Source: an uncultured Bacteroidia bacterium (lineage in GTDB: Bacteria > Bacteroidota > Bacteroidia > Bacteroidales > UBA932). From it: a DNA stretch of 24,771 nucleotides. The position numbers and the translations under genes were made by a program. Under the pieces are notes generated by a model, which was not told the origin of the DNA, did not search any database, and saw only the letters and a list, made by a program, of their open reading frames with translations. This document shows, piece by piece, positions 1 to 9,171 of this stretch. How positions within the stretch are numbered: position 1 is the stretch's first letter; the number at the start of each line of letters is the position of its first letter. The stretch covers positions 1 to 24,771 of the forward strand of contig CACXHG010000005.1 in assembly GCA_902767355.1 (NCBI GenBank). Reading direction: 5' to 3'.

Positions 1-558
1 CGGCGCCTGACCATGATACGCATGGGCACTTGCGGCGCCATCCAGCCGGATATCGCCATCGGCAGCGCCATCCTCTCGCAGGTCAGCATAGGCTTTGACT
101 GCCTTATGCGCTGGTATGCCGGTGTGGACAAGATCAATCTCAAAGACTATGAGGAGGACTTTGTGCGCCACATGGACTGGGACGCAGCCGGGCTGCCGCG
201 CCCGTATTTTGTGAAAGCGTCCGAGCGTCTGATCGCTCTTCTGGGGCAGTGGACCGTGCCCGGCATGACCATATCTGCCCCCGGTTTCTATGGCCCTCAG
301 GGGCGCGTGCTGCGTCTTGGACTGGCTATGCCAGACATCCTTGAAAAGCTGGAGAGCTGGCGCTACGACGGCCGCCGCATCACCAATTTCGAGATGGAAA
401 GTTCCGCTCTGGCGGGCCTGGCAGCCCAGTTGGGCCACGATGCCATCACTGTCTGCTGCGCCATCGCCAACCGCTATGCCGGCGAGGGCAACACCGACTA
501 CAAGCCCTTCGTGAGCCGCATGATCGAGAAGGTGCTGGACACTCTTGTGGATTTGTAA
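1..558 (+). CDS. Nucleoside phosphorylase (uridine phosphorylase-like), 5'-truncated
   Basis: This is the C-terminal part of a PNP/UDP-family nucleoside phosphorylase, which splits a nucleoside with phosphate into a free base and (deoxy)ribose 1-phosphate in cytoplasmic salvage. The frame is open from base 1, so the ATG at 13 is probably internal: the residues around it (RLTMIRMGTCGAIQPDI) match the conserved core of the family, not an N-terminus. About 185 residues are visible and roughly 100 are missing upstream, judged from a usual length near 290. Seen motifs are GTCG near the start, APGFYGPQGR in the middle and FEMESSAL, whose Glu-Met-Glu contacts the nucleoside in this family. Uridine is the likeliest substrate by overall resemblance to Bacteroidales Udp-like proteins, but purine nucleosides cannot be excluded. 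The stop codon directly abuts the stop of the convergent symporter gene. Confidence 0.85.
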   Translation, partial: RRLTMIRMGTCGAIQPDIAIGSAILSQVSIGFDCLMRWYAGVDKINLKDYEEDFVRHMDWDAAGLPRPYFVKASERLIALLGQWTVPGMTISAPGFYGPQGRVLRLGLAMPDILEKLESWRYDGRRITNFEMESSALAGLAAQLGHDAITVCCAIANRYAGEGNTDYKPFVSRMIEKVLDTLVDL

Positions 559-1959
559 TTATTTCTCGCTACCGGCCTCGTAGTCGCGCAGCAGGCGGAT
601 GGCTTCGGGGCAGAGTACCAGCAGGGCTATCACATTGATCCATGCGGTGAGGCCGACGCCGATGTCGCCCAGTTGCCAGATAATGTTGGCTTCGCGCACT
701 GCCCCGAACACTACCATGGCCAGCAGGCCTATGCGGAAGATCCAGATGGTCCTTTTTTCGGCTTTTTCGCGGCCGGGTCTGCGGGAGTAGATCTGCATTA
801 TGCTCGATTCTCCATAGAAGTAATAGGCCATGATGGTGGTAAACACGAAGAATATCAGCGCGATGCTCACAAAGGCGCTGCCGAAGCCGCTGAGCACGCT
901 GTCCACCGCGGCTTGGGTATAGCCGACGTAGTTGCCGCCGAGTTCGGGGGCGTTTGCCACCAGTGTCTCGCCGGTCTTTGAATCCAGAATGTTATAGGTC
1001 CCGGAGCAGAGTATCATCAGCGCGGTGGCGGTGCATATCAGCAGGGTATCCACATACACGCTGAAAGCCTGGGCCAGGCCCTGCTTGGCAGGGTGGGAGA
1101 CAGCAGCTGAGGCCGACACTATGGCACCGCCGCCCTGACCGGCTTCGTTGGAGAATATGCCGCGCTTGACGCCCATCATGATTGTGGTGCCCAGGATGCC
1201 GCCGGCCACAGGTTTGATGCCGAAGGCGCCCGTGATGATTGCCTTGAATACGCCGGGCACCGCGTCTATGTGCCTGGCGATGACGATGACCGTGATAATG
1301 ATGTAGCCCAGGGCCATGAACGGGGTCACGATGCTGGCCACGCGGGAGATGCTCTTGATGCCGCCGATAATCACCAGCGCCAGCAGAAACGCCAGCGCGA
1401 GGCCTGTCCAGAGCGGCTCTATGCCGAAACTGTTGCTCAGAGCGCCGGAGACGCCGTTGGACTGCACCGTGGTCAGCAGCAAGCCGTAACCGACAATACA
1501 GCAGATAGAAAAGACTATTCCCAGCCAGGGTAGTTTGAGCCCCTGCTCTATGTAGCAGGCCGGGCCGCCGCGGTAGCCGGTGGAGTGGTGGAATTTATAC
1601 TTCTGCGCTAGGGTGGACTCTACGAAGGCTGTGGAGGCCCCCAGGAAAGCGATTATCCACATCCAGAACACCGCGCCCGGCCCGCCGAGGGCGATTGCGG
1701 TGGCCACGCCCACGATGTTTCCGGTGCCGACGCGGCCTGAAAGGGCCACGCAGAAGGCCTGGAAAGACGATATGCCGTGGCTTGAGCCATCCTCGTTCTT
1801 GACCGAAGGGGCAAACAGGGAGCGTATCATCAAGCCGAAGCGGCGCACCTGCACAAAGCGGGTGCGGGCAGAAAAGTACAGCCCGGCGCCCACCAGCAGC
1901 ACCACCAGCGCCGGACTCCAGACAATCTGGTTGATTATGGAAACAATTTTGTCTATCAT
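559..1959 (-). CDS. AGCS-family alanine/glycine:Na+ symporter
   Basis: This 466-residue inner-membrane protein belongs to the alanine or glycine:cation symporter (AGCS) family, which imports small neutral amino acids with Na+. About ten hydrophobic segments are visible. The family block SGRVGTGNIVGVATAIALGG lies at residues 74-93, followed by GAVFWMW, and FSNEAGQGGGA lies at about 269-279; both are characteristic. The length is typical. The ATG at 1959 follows a -7 box at 1979-1986 with a short leader and no evident Shine-Dalgarno sequence. The gene stands alone: a terminator for the upstream DUF4890-like gene precedes it and its stop abuts that of the phosphorylase gene. The actual substrate (alanine, glycine or another amino acid) cannot be read from the sequence. 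Confidence 0.93.
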   Translation of the reverse strand: MIDKIVSIINQIVWSPALVVLLVGAGLYFSARTRFVQVRRFGLMIRSLFAPSVKNEDGSSHGISSFQAFCVALSGRVGTGNIVGVATAIALGGPGAVFWMWIIAFLGASTAFVESTLAQKYKFHHSTGYRGGPACYIEQGLKLPWLGIVFSICCIVGYGLLLTTVQSNGVSGALSNSFGIEPLWTGLALAFLLALVIIGGIKSISRVASIVTPFMALGYIIITVIVIARHIDAVPGVFKAIITGAFGIKPVAGGILGTTIMMGVKRGIFSNEAGQGGGAIVSASAAVSHPAKQGLAQAFSVYVDTLLICTATALMILCSGTYNILDSKTGETLVANAPELGGNYVGYTQAAVDSVLSGFGSAFVSIALIFFVFTTIMAYYFYGESSIMQIYSRRPGREKAEKRTIWIFRIGLLAMVVFGAVREANIIWQLGDIGVGLTAWINVIALLVLCPEAIRLLRDYEAGSEK

Positions 1960-1978
1960 GGGTTAAGAGTCAGCCCTG

Positions 1979-1986
1979 CAAATATA
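1979..1986 (-). promoter_or_regulatory. Bacteroidetes-type -7 box (TATATTTG) for the AGCS gene
   Basis: The minus strand reads TATATTTG, a full match to TAnnTTTG, 20 bases upstream of the ATG. A possible -33 TTTG at 2009-2012 lies 22 bases further up, slightly longer than the usual spacing, and falls inside the U-tract of the upstream terminator. Confidence 0.6.
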
Positions 1987-2009
1987 TGGATTCTAATTGT
2001 TTTTGATGC

Positions 2010-2040
2010 AAAAAATGGCCGGCCCCCGAAAGAGCCGGCC
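2010..2040 (-). terminator. Rho-independent terminator after the DUF4890-like gene
   Basis: Read leftward, GGCCGGC (2040-2034) and GCCGGCC (2023-2017) form a 7-bp GC-only stem with a 10-base loop. It is followed by A and then six T's (2015-2010). It lies 45 bases past the stop at 2085. Confidence 0.85.
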
Positions 2041-2084
2041 TGCACACTATGAAAATGGGCTGGTTTTACTGGCCAGCGAACAGT

Positions 2085-2696
2085 TTACTGCTGCTGCTGC
2101 CCGGGATTTGGACGATGACCGCGCTGCTGCCTTTGTTTTCGCATCTGCTGCATCTTTACCAGGCGCTCCTGCTCGGCCTTTACCCACTTGCCGTATTGCT
2201 CGTCCGTGAGGATCTTGCGCAGCTGCTTGTCCTTTTTCACGCGGGCTTTTTCGCGCTGCTCCCTGAGCTGTTCGCGCTGCTGCTCGCTGAGCTGCTTGAA
2301 CTCGGGGCGTTCGGGGCGCTGTCCCATCTGGCCACCGGGGCGCGGACCGCCGGGACCTGGACCGAAGCCTCCGTTGCGCATGCCGCCACGGCTCAGGAAC
2401 AGCGAGTCGGCTTCGCGCTCCTTGACCTCTTTGAGGTTGATTTTGTAAATCTTCTGGTATTGCTTGTCGCTGAGGGTAAGCAGGCGGTCCATACGGTCGG
2501 TCATCTGATGCGCGATCTGCTCTTTGGTGAGTTTCTGATGCTCGTGGTGGCGCCTGTCGCCGTGTCTGCGGCCATCCGGGCGCTCGTGACGGACGGAATC
2601 TGCCTGCTGGGGGAGCTTGTTCTGCTCCTGGGCCTGCGCGAAGAAGCCGAAGCTGCCAAGCGCGAAGGCAAGTAAAACGGTGAAAATCTTTTTCAT
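2085..2696 (-). CDS. Small secreted His/Gln/Gly-rich protein, DUF4890-like
   Basis: This is a 203-residue exported protein of unknown function. I chose the ATG at 2696 (MKKIFTVLLAFALG) because it begins a standard signal peptide with cleavage after AQA. The longer frame would need a TTG start at 2732 and put 12 polar residues ahead of it. After a His/Arg-rich segment (HGDRRHHEHQ) come two helical stretches, LTKEQIAHQMTDRMDRLLTL and LTDEQYGKWVKAEQ, separated by a Gly/Pro/Arg-rich linker; the C-terminus is Gln/Arg-rich. The paired LT-x-EQ helices resemble DUF4890 proteins of Bacteroidales and, more loosely, Spy/CpxP-type periplasmic chaperones. His clusters could bind metal, but this is inference. 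It is a single-gene unit with its own terminator, divergent from the tricorn operon. Confidence 0.75.
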   Translation of the reverse strand: MKKIFTVLLAFALGSFGFFAQAQEQNKLPQQADSVRHERPDGRRHGDRRHHEHQKLTKEQIAHQMTDRMDRLLTLSDKQYQKIYKINLKEVKEREADSLFLSRGGMRNGGFGPGPGGPRPGGQMGQRPERPEFKQLSEQQREQLREQREKARVKKDKQLRKILTDEQYGKWVKAEQERLVKMQQMRKQRQQRGHRPNPGQQQQ

Positions 2697-2858
2697 ATAG
2701 CGATTTTTAATGATTTCTGCTTTATTTGACAAAATAATGACCCGCAGGTTTAATTATCTGCCACTATTATTATCGATATGCTGCTTTGACTTATTATTTG
2801 TTATCCGTCTGTGAAAGGCGCTAAACCACTGCTGAATGGGCGTTTCTATTATTTTTCC

Positions 2859-2866
2859 TAACTTTG
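2859..2866 (+). promoter_or_regulatory. -7 box (TAACTTTG) for the tricorn-SusCD operon
   Basis: TAACTTTG fully matches TAnnTTTG and lies 42 bases before the ATG at 2909. No good -33 TTTG is present at the expected distance (about 2836-2840 reads ATGGG), so the promoter may be weak or need an activator. It is the only full match in the 212-base intergenic region 2697-2908; the leftward gene has only an imperfect box (TTATTTTG, 2731-2738). Confidence 0.6.
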
Positions 2867-2908
2867 TAAATCAGTAATAATTGTCACTTAATATTTAAAA
2901 TTTTTAAT

Positions 2909-5900
2909 ATGAAGATATTCCGATCAGCATCCATTGTCTTTTCTCTTCTAATCAGCGGCCTGCTCACTGCACAGGAATCCCCCAGATGGCTCCGGCACAG
3001 TGCAATATCCCCTGATGGAAAGACAGTTGCGTTTGCTTATCAGGGTGATATATTTACGGTAGGCATTACTGGTGGCCTGGCCCGCCAGATCACAAGTTCC
3101 CCGTATTACGAATCCGATCCGCTCTGGAGTGCCGACGGCAGCAGTATAGTTTTCAGCTCCAACCGCGATGGCAGCAAGGATGTCTGGGTTGTTCCTGCCC
3201 AGGGCGGCGCGCCCAGGCAGCTTACCACCTATAGCGGCAGCGAGACGCCGCTTGCAGTCCTGGCCGACGGCAGCGTGGTTTACAGCGCCAATATCCTTCC
3301 GGATGCCGATGCCCTGCTGTATCCGAATGCCAGCCAGATTTATAAAGTGCCTGCCGACGGAGGCAAGAGCTCTCTGGTGGCCTCGATGACCATACCGAAT
3401 ATGAGCGTCGCTAAAGACGGCACCATCCTCTATGAGGATTACAAGGGTGTGGAGGATGCCCTGCGCAAGCACCATACATCTTCCGTGACCCGCGACATCT
3501 GGTGCTACCGCGATGCCAAGGCCGGCTTTACCATGGATGCAGAAGGCAGCTTTGTCAAGCTGAGCACTTTCAAGGGCGAAGACCGCAACCCGGTGTTTGC
3601 CTCCGACGGCAACACTTATTATTGGCTGAGCGAGCGCGGCGGCAACTTCAACGTCTGGAAATCATCTCTCGACGGCAGCCAGAAGCCCACTCAGATCAGC
3701 AATATGCCGACCCACCCGGTGCGCGGCCTGAGCGTTGCCTTAGACGGGACGCTGCTTTTCTCCTATAACGGCGACCTCTACACAATGCGTGAGGGCGGGC
3801 AGCCCGCCAAGCTGCAAATCAGCATTGCGAAAGACAAGATACTGAAAGACAAGATACGCCGCAGCGTCTCTTTCGGGGCGGTGGACATAGCCGCTTCGCC
3901 CAATGGCAAAGAGGTGGCGCTGGAGTCCCGGGGCGATATTTTCGTGACGTCCATCGACCACAAGACGACCCGCCGCATCACCTGCACGCCGGAGCGGGAG
4001 AGGGGAGTGAGCTTTTCCCAGGACGGCCGCGAAATATACTACGCCGCCGAGCGGGACGGCTACTGGGGAATATGGAAAACCAGCCTCACCAACAAGAAAG
4101 ACAAATATTTCAGTTTCACCTTCGATTTTAAAGAGGAGCCTGTGACCGCTGCCGGCGTGACCTGCACCAACCCGAAGGTTTCTCCAGACGGCGAGTGGCT
4201 GGCCTACTTCAGGGACCGTACCGACATCGTCGTGCGCAAGCTCAAATCCGGCAAAGAGAAAACCGTGCTTACCGGCGCCCTCTATTCCTATCAGGACGGC
4301 GACCTGGATTTTGAATGGAGCCCTGACAGCCGCTACCTGCTGAGCGCCTATGCCGCAGACGGCGGTTGGAACAATACCGATGTGGCCTTAATCGAGGTTG
4401 AGAGCGGCAAGGTCACCAACCTGACCCGCAGCGGCTATTCCGACTCCAACTTCCGCTGGGCCCTTGGCGGCAAGGCCATGACCTGGACCAGCGACAAGGC
4501 CGGCTATCGCAGCCATGGCAGCTGGGGCGCGGAAAAGGATATCTACATCATGTTCTTCGACGGTGAAGAGTATTACAAATTCACCCGAGACAAAGAAGAG
4601 GAAGAGATAGAGAAGCTGCTCAAGGAAGACGACAAGAAGGCCAAGAAAAAAGAGGAGCAGGACAGTCTGAAAGCCGAGAAAGGCAAGGTGGACCCGCTGG
4701 TGCTGGATCTGGAAAACCGTGAGGACCGCATAATCCGGCTCACCCCGTCTTCCGGCCGCATGGGCGACCATTTCCTGAGCCCGGACGGCAGCAAGCTGTT
4801 CTATGTGCAGCGCCTGGAGAAGGGCAACGACCTCTGCCAGATAGATATCAAGTCCCGCTCCGTGAAGGTACTGGAGAAAGGGGTCAACGGCCGCTTCTTC
4901 CTCTCTTCGGACGGCAAGTCCATCTTTATGCTCAACCCTCTGTCCATTAAAAAGATAGACTCTTCTACCGGCAAGGGTACCTCCATATCTTTTTCCGACG
5001 ATTACGACTATTATCCTGCGGCAGAACGCGAATATATCCTGGCGCACTGCTGGAAGCAGGTCAAGGAAAAGTTCTACGACGAGAATATCCACGGCATCGA
5101 CTGGGACGGCTTTTACGAGAACTACAGGCAGTTCCTGCCCTATATCGACAATAACAACGACTTTGCCGAGCTCATGAGTGAGATGCTCGGAGAGCTGAAT
5201 GCCTCCCACACCGGCGCTCGCTACCGCACTCTCGGCTCTTCAGGGGCAGGCCGCCTGGGCGTGCTCTACGACGAGAGTTTCGACGGCGAAGGCCTCAAGA
5301 TCAAGGAGATACTTCCCGGCAGCTGCCTGGCTATGGTCAAGCCCGACCTCAAAGCCGGAGACATCATCAGCTCCGTGGATGGCGTCCCCGTGGCCAAGGG
5401 CAGCGCCTGGTACGACGTGCTGCGCTACAGCAGCGGCAAGAAAACTGTGCTGGGCATCCGCAGCGGCAACAAGGAATCTACTGTGACGGTTATTCCAGTG
5501 TCTTCCGACAGCGAGGCTCTCTACAAGCGCTGGATACGGCGCAACGAACAGCTTGTGGAGCAGCTTTCCGGCGGCCGCGTGGGTTATGTCCACGTGAAGG
5601 GCATGAACTCCGAGAGTTTCCGCGAGGTGTATTCTAAGGCTCTTGGCAAATACCGCACCTGCGATGCTCTGATAGTGGATACCCGCCACAACGGCGGCGG
5701 CTGGCTGCACGACGACCTGGCCACCTTCCTCGGCGGCAAGGCCTATATAGATTTCAAGCCGCGCGGGCAGTATATCGGCACCGAACCCTACAGTAAATGG
5801 AACAAGCCCAGCTGTGTGCTGATTTGCGAAGACGACTATTCCGACGCGTCCGGCTTCCCGTATATCTACAGGCAGCTTGGCATCGGCAAGCTAATAGGCG

Positions 5901-6136
5901 CACCTGTGCCCGGAACCATGACGGCCGTATGGTGGGAGACCCAGATTGATCCGACGCTGGTTTTCGGCATACCCGAAGTGACGAGCGTCAGCCGCGCCGA
6001 CGGCAGCGTGCTGGAAAACCAGCAGATAGAGCCTGACATCCTGTTGTACGGCGACCCGGCGGCTTCCCTGGCCGGCCGCGACCCCCAGATAGAAGCTGCC
6101 GTGGCCGAAATGCTCAAACAGATTGACACTAAATAG
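2909..6136 (+). CDS. Secreted tricorn-like S41 peptidase
   Basis: This 1075-residue protein has the tricorn protease architecture. Residues 1-21 are a signal peptide (cleavage near LTA-QE), so it acts in the periplasm or outside, unlike cytosolic archaeal tricorn. Residues about 25-700 carry repeated PD40/WD-like beta-propeller motifs (SPDGKTVAF, SADGSSIVF, SPDGEWLAYF, SPDGSKLFYV). A highly charged Lys/Glu segment interrupts them at about 561-594. A PDZ-like domain follows at about 781-865 and an S41 domain at about 870-1070. By alignment with archaeal tricorn, S766-H767 (ASHTGAR) would be the Ser-His pair, S978-D979 (YSDASGF) the nucleophile, and E1036 (LENQQIEPD) the final charge-relay residue, so the active site looks intact. 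The family trims oligopeptides. The stop lies 2 bases before susC, so the genes are surely co-transcribed, which suggests it processes peptides taken up or displayed by that system. Confidence 0.92.
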   Translation: MKIFRSASIVFSLLISGLLTAQESPRWLRHSAISPDGKTVAFAYQGDIFTVGITGGLARQITSSPYYESDPLWSADGSSIVFSSNRDGSKDVWVVPAQGGAPRQLTTYSGSETPLAVLADGSVVYSANILPDADALLYPNASQIYKVPADGGKSSLVASMTIPNMSVAKDGTILYEDYKGVEDALRKHHTSSVTRDIWCYRDAKAGFTMDAEGSFVKLSTFKGEDRNPVFASDGNTYYWLSERGGNFNVWKSSLDGSQKPTQISNMPTHPVRGLSVALDGTLLFSYNGDLYTMREGGQPAKLQISIAKDKILKDKIRRSVSFGAVDIAASPNGKEVALESRGDIFVTSIDHKTTRRITCTPERERGVSFSQDGREIYYAAERDGYWGIWKTSLTNKKDKYFSFTFDFKEEPVTAAGVTCTNPKVSPDGEWLAYFRDRTDIVVRKLKSGKEKTVLTGALYSYQDGDLDFEWSPDSRYLLSAYAADGGWNNTDVALIEVESGKVTNLTRSGYSDSNFRWALGGKAMTWTSDKAGYRSHGSWGAEKDIYIMFFDGEEYYKFTRDKEEEEIEKLLKEDDKKAKKKEEQDSLKAEKGKVDPLVLDLENREDRIIRLTPSSGRMGDHFLSPDGSKLFYVQRLEKGNDLCQIDIKSRSVKVLEKGVNGRFFLSSDGKSIFMLNPLSIKKIDSSTGKGTSISFSDDYDYYPAAEREYILAHCWKQVKEKFYDENIHGIDWDGFYENYRQFLPYIDNNNDFAELMSEMLGELNASHTGARYRTLGSSGAGRLGVLYDESFDGEGLKIKEILPGSCLAMVKPDLKAGDIISSVDGVPVAKGSAWYDVLRYSSGKKTVLGIRSGNKESTVTVIPVSSDSEALYKRWIRRNEQLVEQLSGGRVGYVHVKGMNSESFREVYSKALGKYRTCDALIVDTRHNGGGWLHDDLATFLGGKAYIDFKPRGQYIGTEPYSKWNKPSCVLICEDDYSDASGFPYIYRQLGIGKLIGAPVPGTMTAVWWETQIDPTLVFGIPEVTSVSRADGSVLENQQIEPDILLYGDPAASLAGRDPQIEAAVAEMLKQIDTK

Positions 6137-6138
6137 TT

Positions 6139-9100
6139 ATGAAAAGATTATATAAACTCATTTTGCTGGCAGGACTGCTCCTTGCTGCAGTTTCTTTGCC
6201 CCGGGCCCAGGCCCAGACGGCAATGATAACCGTGAGCGGAACCATCACCGATGCCAGCGGCGAGCCTCTTCCTGGAGCCTTTGTCGTTGTAAAGGGCACC
6301 GAAAACGGCACTGCAGCCGATCTGGACGGAAAGTACAGCATCAGTCTTGCTGTTTCCGGGACTACTGTTCTGGTGTTCCAATACGTCGGCATGGAGACCC
6401 AGGAGATCAAGGTGAACAAGTCCCAGACTCTGGACGTGAAGCTCAAGGGCGACAACACCATTGAAGAAGCCGTGATCAGCGCCGGCTACGGCCTTGCGCA
6501 GAAGCGCTCCGACATGACCGGAAGCGCCTTCCAGGTCAACCGCGAGGACTTCAAAACCCTGCCGGCCTCGCGTGTGGACAATATCCTACAAGGTATGGTT
6601 CCGGGTCTGGATATCCAGGAGGGTGACTATACCGCCGCCCGAACCCGCTATTCCATACGCGTCAGGGGCGATGCTTCCCTGAATGCCAACAGCGAGCCGC
6701 TCTGGATTGTGGACGGAGTGCCCATCTACACCGGTACCCAGGGCAGTCTGAACGGCGTCAGCTACACCGTGAGCCCCATGTCCTTCCTTAATCCCGATGA
6801 TATCGAGTCCATCACGGTCCTGAAAGATGCCGCTACTACATCCATCTATGGTGCCGACGGCGCCAACGGCGTGATCCTGGTCACTACCCGCCAGAGCAAG
6901 GGCGACGGCCATCTGCACGTGAGCGCCTCCATGAAGTACGGCCTGTCCAGGGTAGATAAATCCACACTCATCAAACTGCTCAATGCCGAGCAGTGGTGGA
7001 CCCTGGCCAAGGCGTCCTGGGTCAATGCCGGATTTGACCTGGCCAATTTCCCTTATCAGGACAATGAATATAATTCATACTCAACGACCGACACCAACTG
7101 GTACGATGTATATCTTGGCACCGGCAATATGCGCGAATTCAGCGTCAACCTGGATTCTGGCAGCGAGAAGGCCAAGCATTATCTGAACCTCAACTATTAT
7201 GGAGAGGACCTTTTGCGCAAAGGCAACGACCAGCAGCGTTTCACTATCCGCGACCGCTCGCAGTTCAAGCTTGGCAAGCGGGTGTCTTTTGATGTGAATA
7301 TGGCCTTGTCGTACAATATCAACAATATTGCTACGCTCTCCGACTCATATTATCGCACTATACCCATCTTTTCGCCATACGAGGAGGACGGCGTCACTCC
7401 GAGGCTGTATAACTATTACAGCAATGAAACTGATTCCTACAAGCCCTCGTTGCGCAAGTTTGTATACTCCGGAGTGGCAGAGCGCGACTTGAGCGACAAT
7501 GTGCAGCGCAGTTTGCAGTTGGACGGTAATGCCACCCTGACGGTTGACATTATCAAGGGGCTAAAGTTTACGTCGATGTTCGGCGTGAATGCAATCAATG
7601 CCCTCGAATTGATCTACAACCCCAAGACCACTCTGGACGGCCAGACGAGTTACGAGCAGGACGGAACCAGCCGCCGTGCGGGCGTGTTCGATTTTACCTG
7701 GAACAATATCGACCGCCTCAACTTCAACCGCACTTTCGGCTCGCATACTGTGGGCGCATTGCTGGGTATGGAATTCGTCAATACGGAAAACCGCAGCCTC
7801 TATGCCACCGGAAGCTGCTTCGCCAATGACCATATCAAGGAGATAGGCTATGCTATCGAGGCCTCCCGCAAGGGCTCCTCTTCGGCCAGCAACTCCCGCT
7901 CGCTGTCATATCTGACCACGGTCAATTATTCCTACGCCAACCGGTATTATTTCTCGGCATCTTACCGCCGTCAGGGCAAGTCTTCTTTCAGCACCTTTTC
8001 CCGCTGGGGCGACTTTACGTCTGTGGGCCTGTCATGGAATCTGCACAACGAGGCGTTCTTCAATATTCCCTTTATCAATCGCTTCAAAATCAAGGGCAGC
8101 TACGGCAACAGCGGCAACTCCCGTGTGGACACCGGGGCCGCCTATGGAACTTATACTTATGGCTCCGGCTCTTACTATGGCGGTCTGATGGGTGCCGTTC
8201 AGGGCACTGCCCCCAATCCGGGCCTCAGCTGGGAAACCACCTATATAACCAATATCGGCCTCGACATCGGCCTGTTCCAGGACAGGGTGGACCTGCAGCT
8301 GGAGTGGTATGATAAATATACCAAGAACCTGCTCTACGACGGCCGCGTGTCTTCTGTCATAACCGAGGGCAAGGTTATGCGCAATGTGGGCGAAATGGAG
8401 AATCAAGGCTTTGAGATACACTTGAACACCAAGAATATAGATACTCCCGAGTTCAAATGGACCACCGATTTCAACGGAAGCGTGAACCGCAATATCATAC
8501 GCAAGCTCTATAAGGGGACTCCTACCGGTTTCTTCGATTACGTATGGATGGAGAATGCCAGCAAAGATGCCTGGTGGCTGAGCCGCTGGGCCGGCGTCGA
8601 CCCCGCTACCGGCGGCCCTATGTGGTACGATACCGACGGCAATGTCACCTTCACCTTCTCCTACGGCAATCGCGTGCTTCTGCCCCAGTACAGCAAGGAA
8701 CCCGACCTGCGAGGCGGTATGCGCAACATCTTTACCTGGCGCAATTTCACTTTCGTGGCCTTTTTGACCTACACTTTCGGAGGCTGGGAGTTCCGCAGCT
8801 ATGGCCAGGACGGCTACGATATTACATCTTTCAATACAGTCGTAGAAGAGATGGACTACTGGAAGGAGCCCGGCGACGTATCCAACAATCCCAAGCCTGT
8901 CGCTACTGTTTCCAGCGGTTCCAGCCGTTCTTCGACCCGCTTCCTCTATTCCAAGACCGCCATCCAGCTCAAGAATCTGGTGGTGACCTATACCATCCCG
9001 TCTTCTGTGTGCAAGAAACTCTCTCTGAGCGGCGCCACGGCCTCCATTATCGGGGACAATGTTTATATGTGGACACCGGATCAGAGCCGCACGCGCAACA

Positions 9101-9171
9101 GCTACAAGACTATGCGCTATCCAGGCGGTCTGACCCGCAGCGTTTCTGCCCAACTGACTCTTAATTTCTGA
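6139..9171 (+). CDS. SusC/RagA-family TonB-linked outer-membrane transporter
   Basis: This 1010-residue protein is a SusC-type TonB-dependent importer. The signal peptide ends near residue 26 (AQA-QT). A carboxypeptidase-regulatory-like beta-sandwich follows at about 31-105 (VSGTITDASGEPLPGAFVVV), then a plug with VRGDASLN and the SusC signature LKDAATTSIYGADGANGVI starting at L228. The rest is a 22-strand-type barrel rich in aromatic residues, ending in the terminal strand VSAQLTLNF. Length and domain order are normal. It imports large nutrients energised by TonB, with SusD as lid; the substrate cannot be read directly. Its placement 2 bases after a tricorn-like peptidase gene favours peptides over glycans, as for the oligopeptide importer RagAB of Porphyromonas gingivalis. 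Its stop overlaps the susD start by one base. Confidence 0.95.
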   Translation: MKRLYKLILLAGLLLAAVSLPRAQAQTAMITVSGTITDASGEPLPGAFVVVKGTENGTAADLDGKYSISLAVSGTTVLVFQYVGMETQEIKVNKSQTLDVKLKGDNTIEEAVISAGYGLAQKRSDMTGSAFQVNREDFKTLPASRVDNILQGMVPGLDIQEGDYTAARTRYSIRVRGDASLNANSEPLWIVDGVPIYTGTQGSLNGVSYTVSPMSFLNPDDIESITVLKDAATTSIYGADGANGVILVTTRQSKGDGHLHVSASMKYGLSRVDKSTLIKLLNAEQWWTLAKASWVNAGFDLANFPYQDNEYNSYSTTDTNWYDVYLGTGNMREFSVNLDSGSEKAKHYLNLNYYGEDLLRKGNDQQRFTIRDRSQFKLGKRVSFDVNMALSYNINNIATLSDSYYRTIPIFSPYEEDGVTPRLYNYYSNETDSYKPSLRKFVYSGVAERDLSDNVQRSLQLDGNATLTVDIIKGLKFTSMFGVNAINALELIYNPKTTLDGQTSYEQDGTSRRAGVFDFTWNNIDRLNFNRTFGSHTVGALLGMEFVNTENRSLYATGSCFANDHIKEIGYAIEASRKGSSSASNSRSLSYLTTVNYSYANRYYFSASYRRQGKSSFSTFSRWGDFTSVGLSWNLHNEAFFNIPFINRFKIKGSYGNSGNSRVDTGAAYGTYTYGSGSYYGGLMGAVQGTAPNPGLSWETTYITNIGLDIGLFQDRVDLQLEWYDKYTKNLLYDGRVSSVITEGKVMRNVGEMENQGFEIHLNTKNIDTPEFKWTTDFNGSVNRNIIRKLYKGTPTGFFDYVWMENASKDAWWLSRWAGVDPATGGPMWYDTDGNVTFTFSYGNRVLLPQYSKEPDLRGGMRNIFTWRNFTFVAFLTYTFGGWEFRSYGQDGYDITSFNTVVEEMDYWKEPGDVSNNPKPVATVSSGSSRSSTRFLYSKTAIQLKNLVVTYTIPSSVCKKLSLSGATASIIGDNVYMWTPDQSRTRNSYKTMRYPGGLTRSVSAQLTLNF

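Noticed and set aside
2697..2732. TTG start extending the DUF4890-like protein by 12 residues
   Set aside because: The extension is polar and would bury the signal peptide; the downstream ATG starts a normal export signal.
4589..4690. Lys/Glu-rich segment in the tricorn-like protein as a foreign insertion
   Set aside because: Charged linkers at this place are common in secreted bacterial tricorn-like proteins, and base composition does not change.
8032..9153. Minus-strand open frame of 373 codons inside susC
   Set aside because: It is antisense to the SusC barrel, has no family motif or signal peptide, and is explained by codon bias of the real gene.
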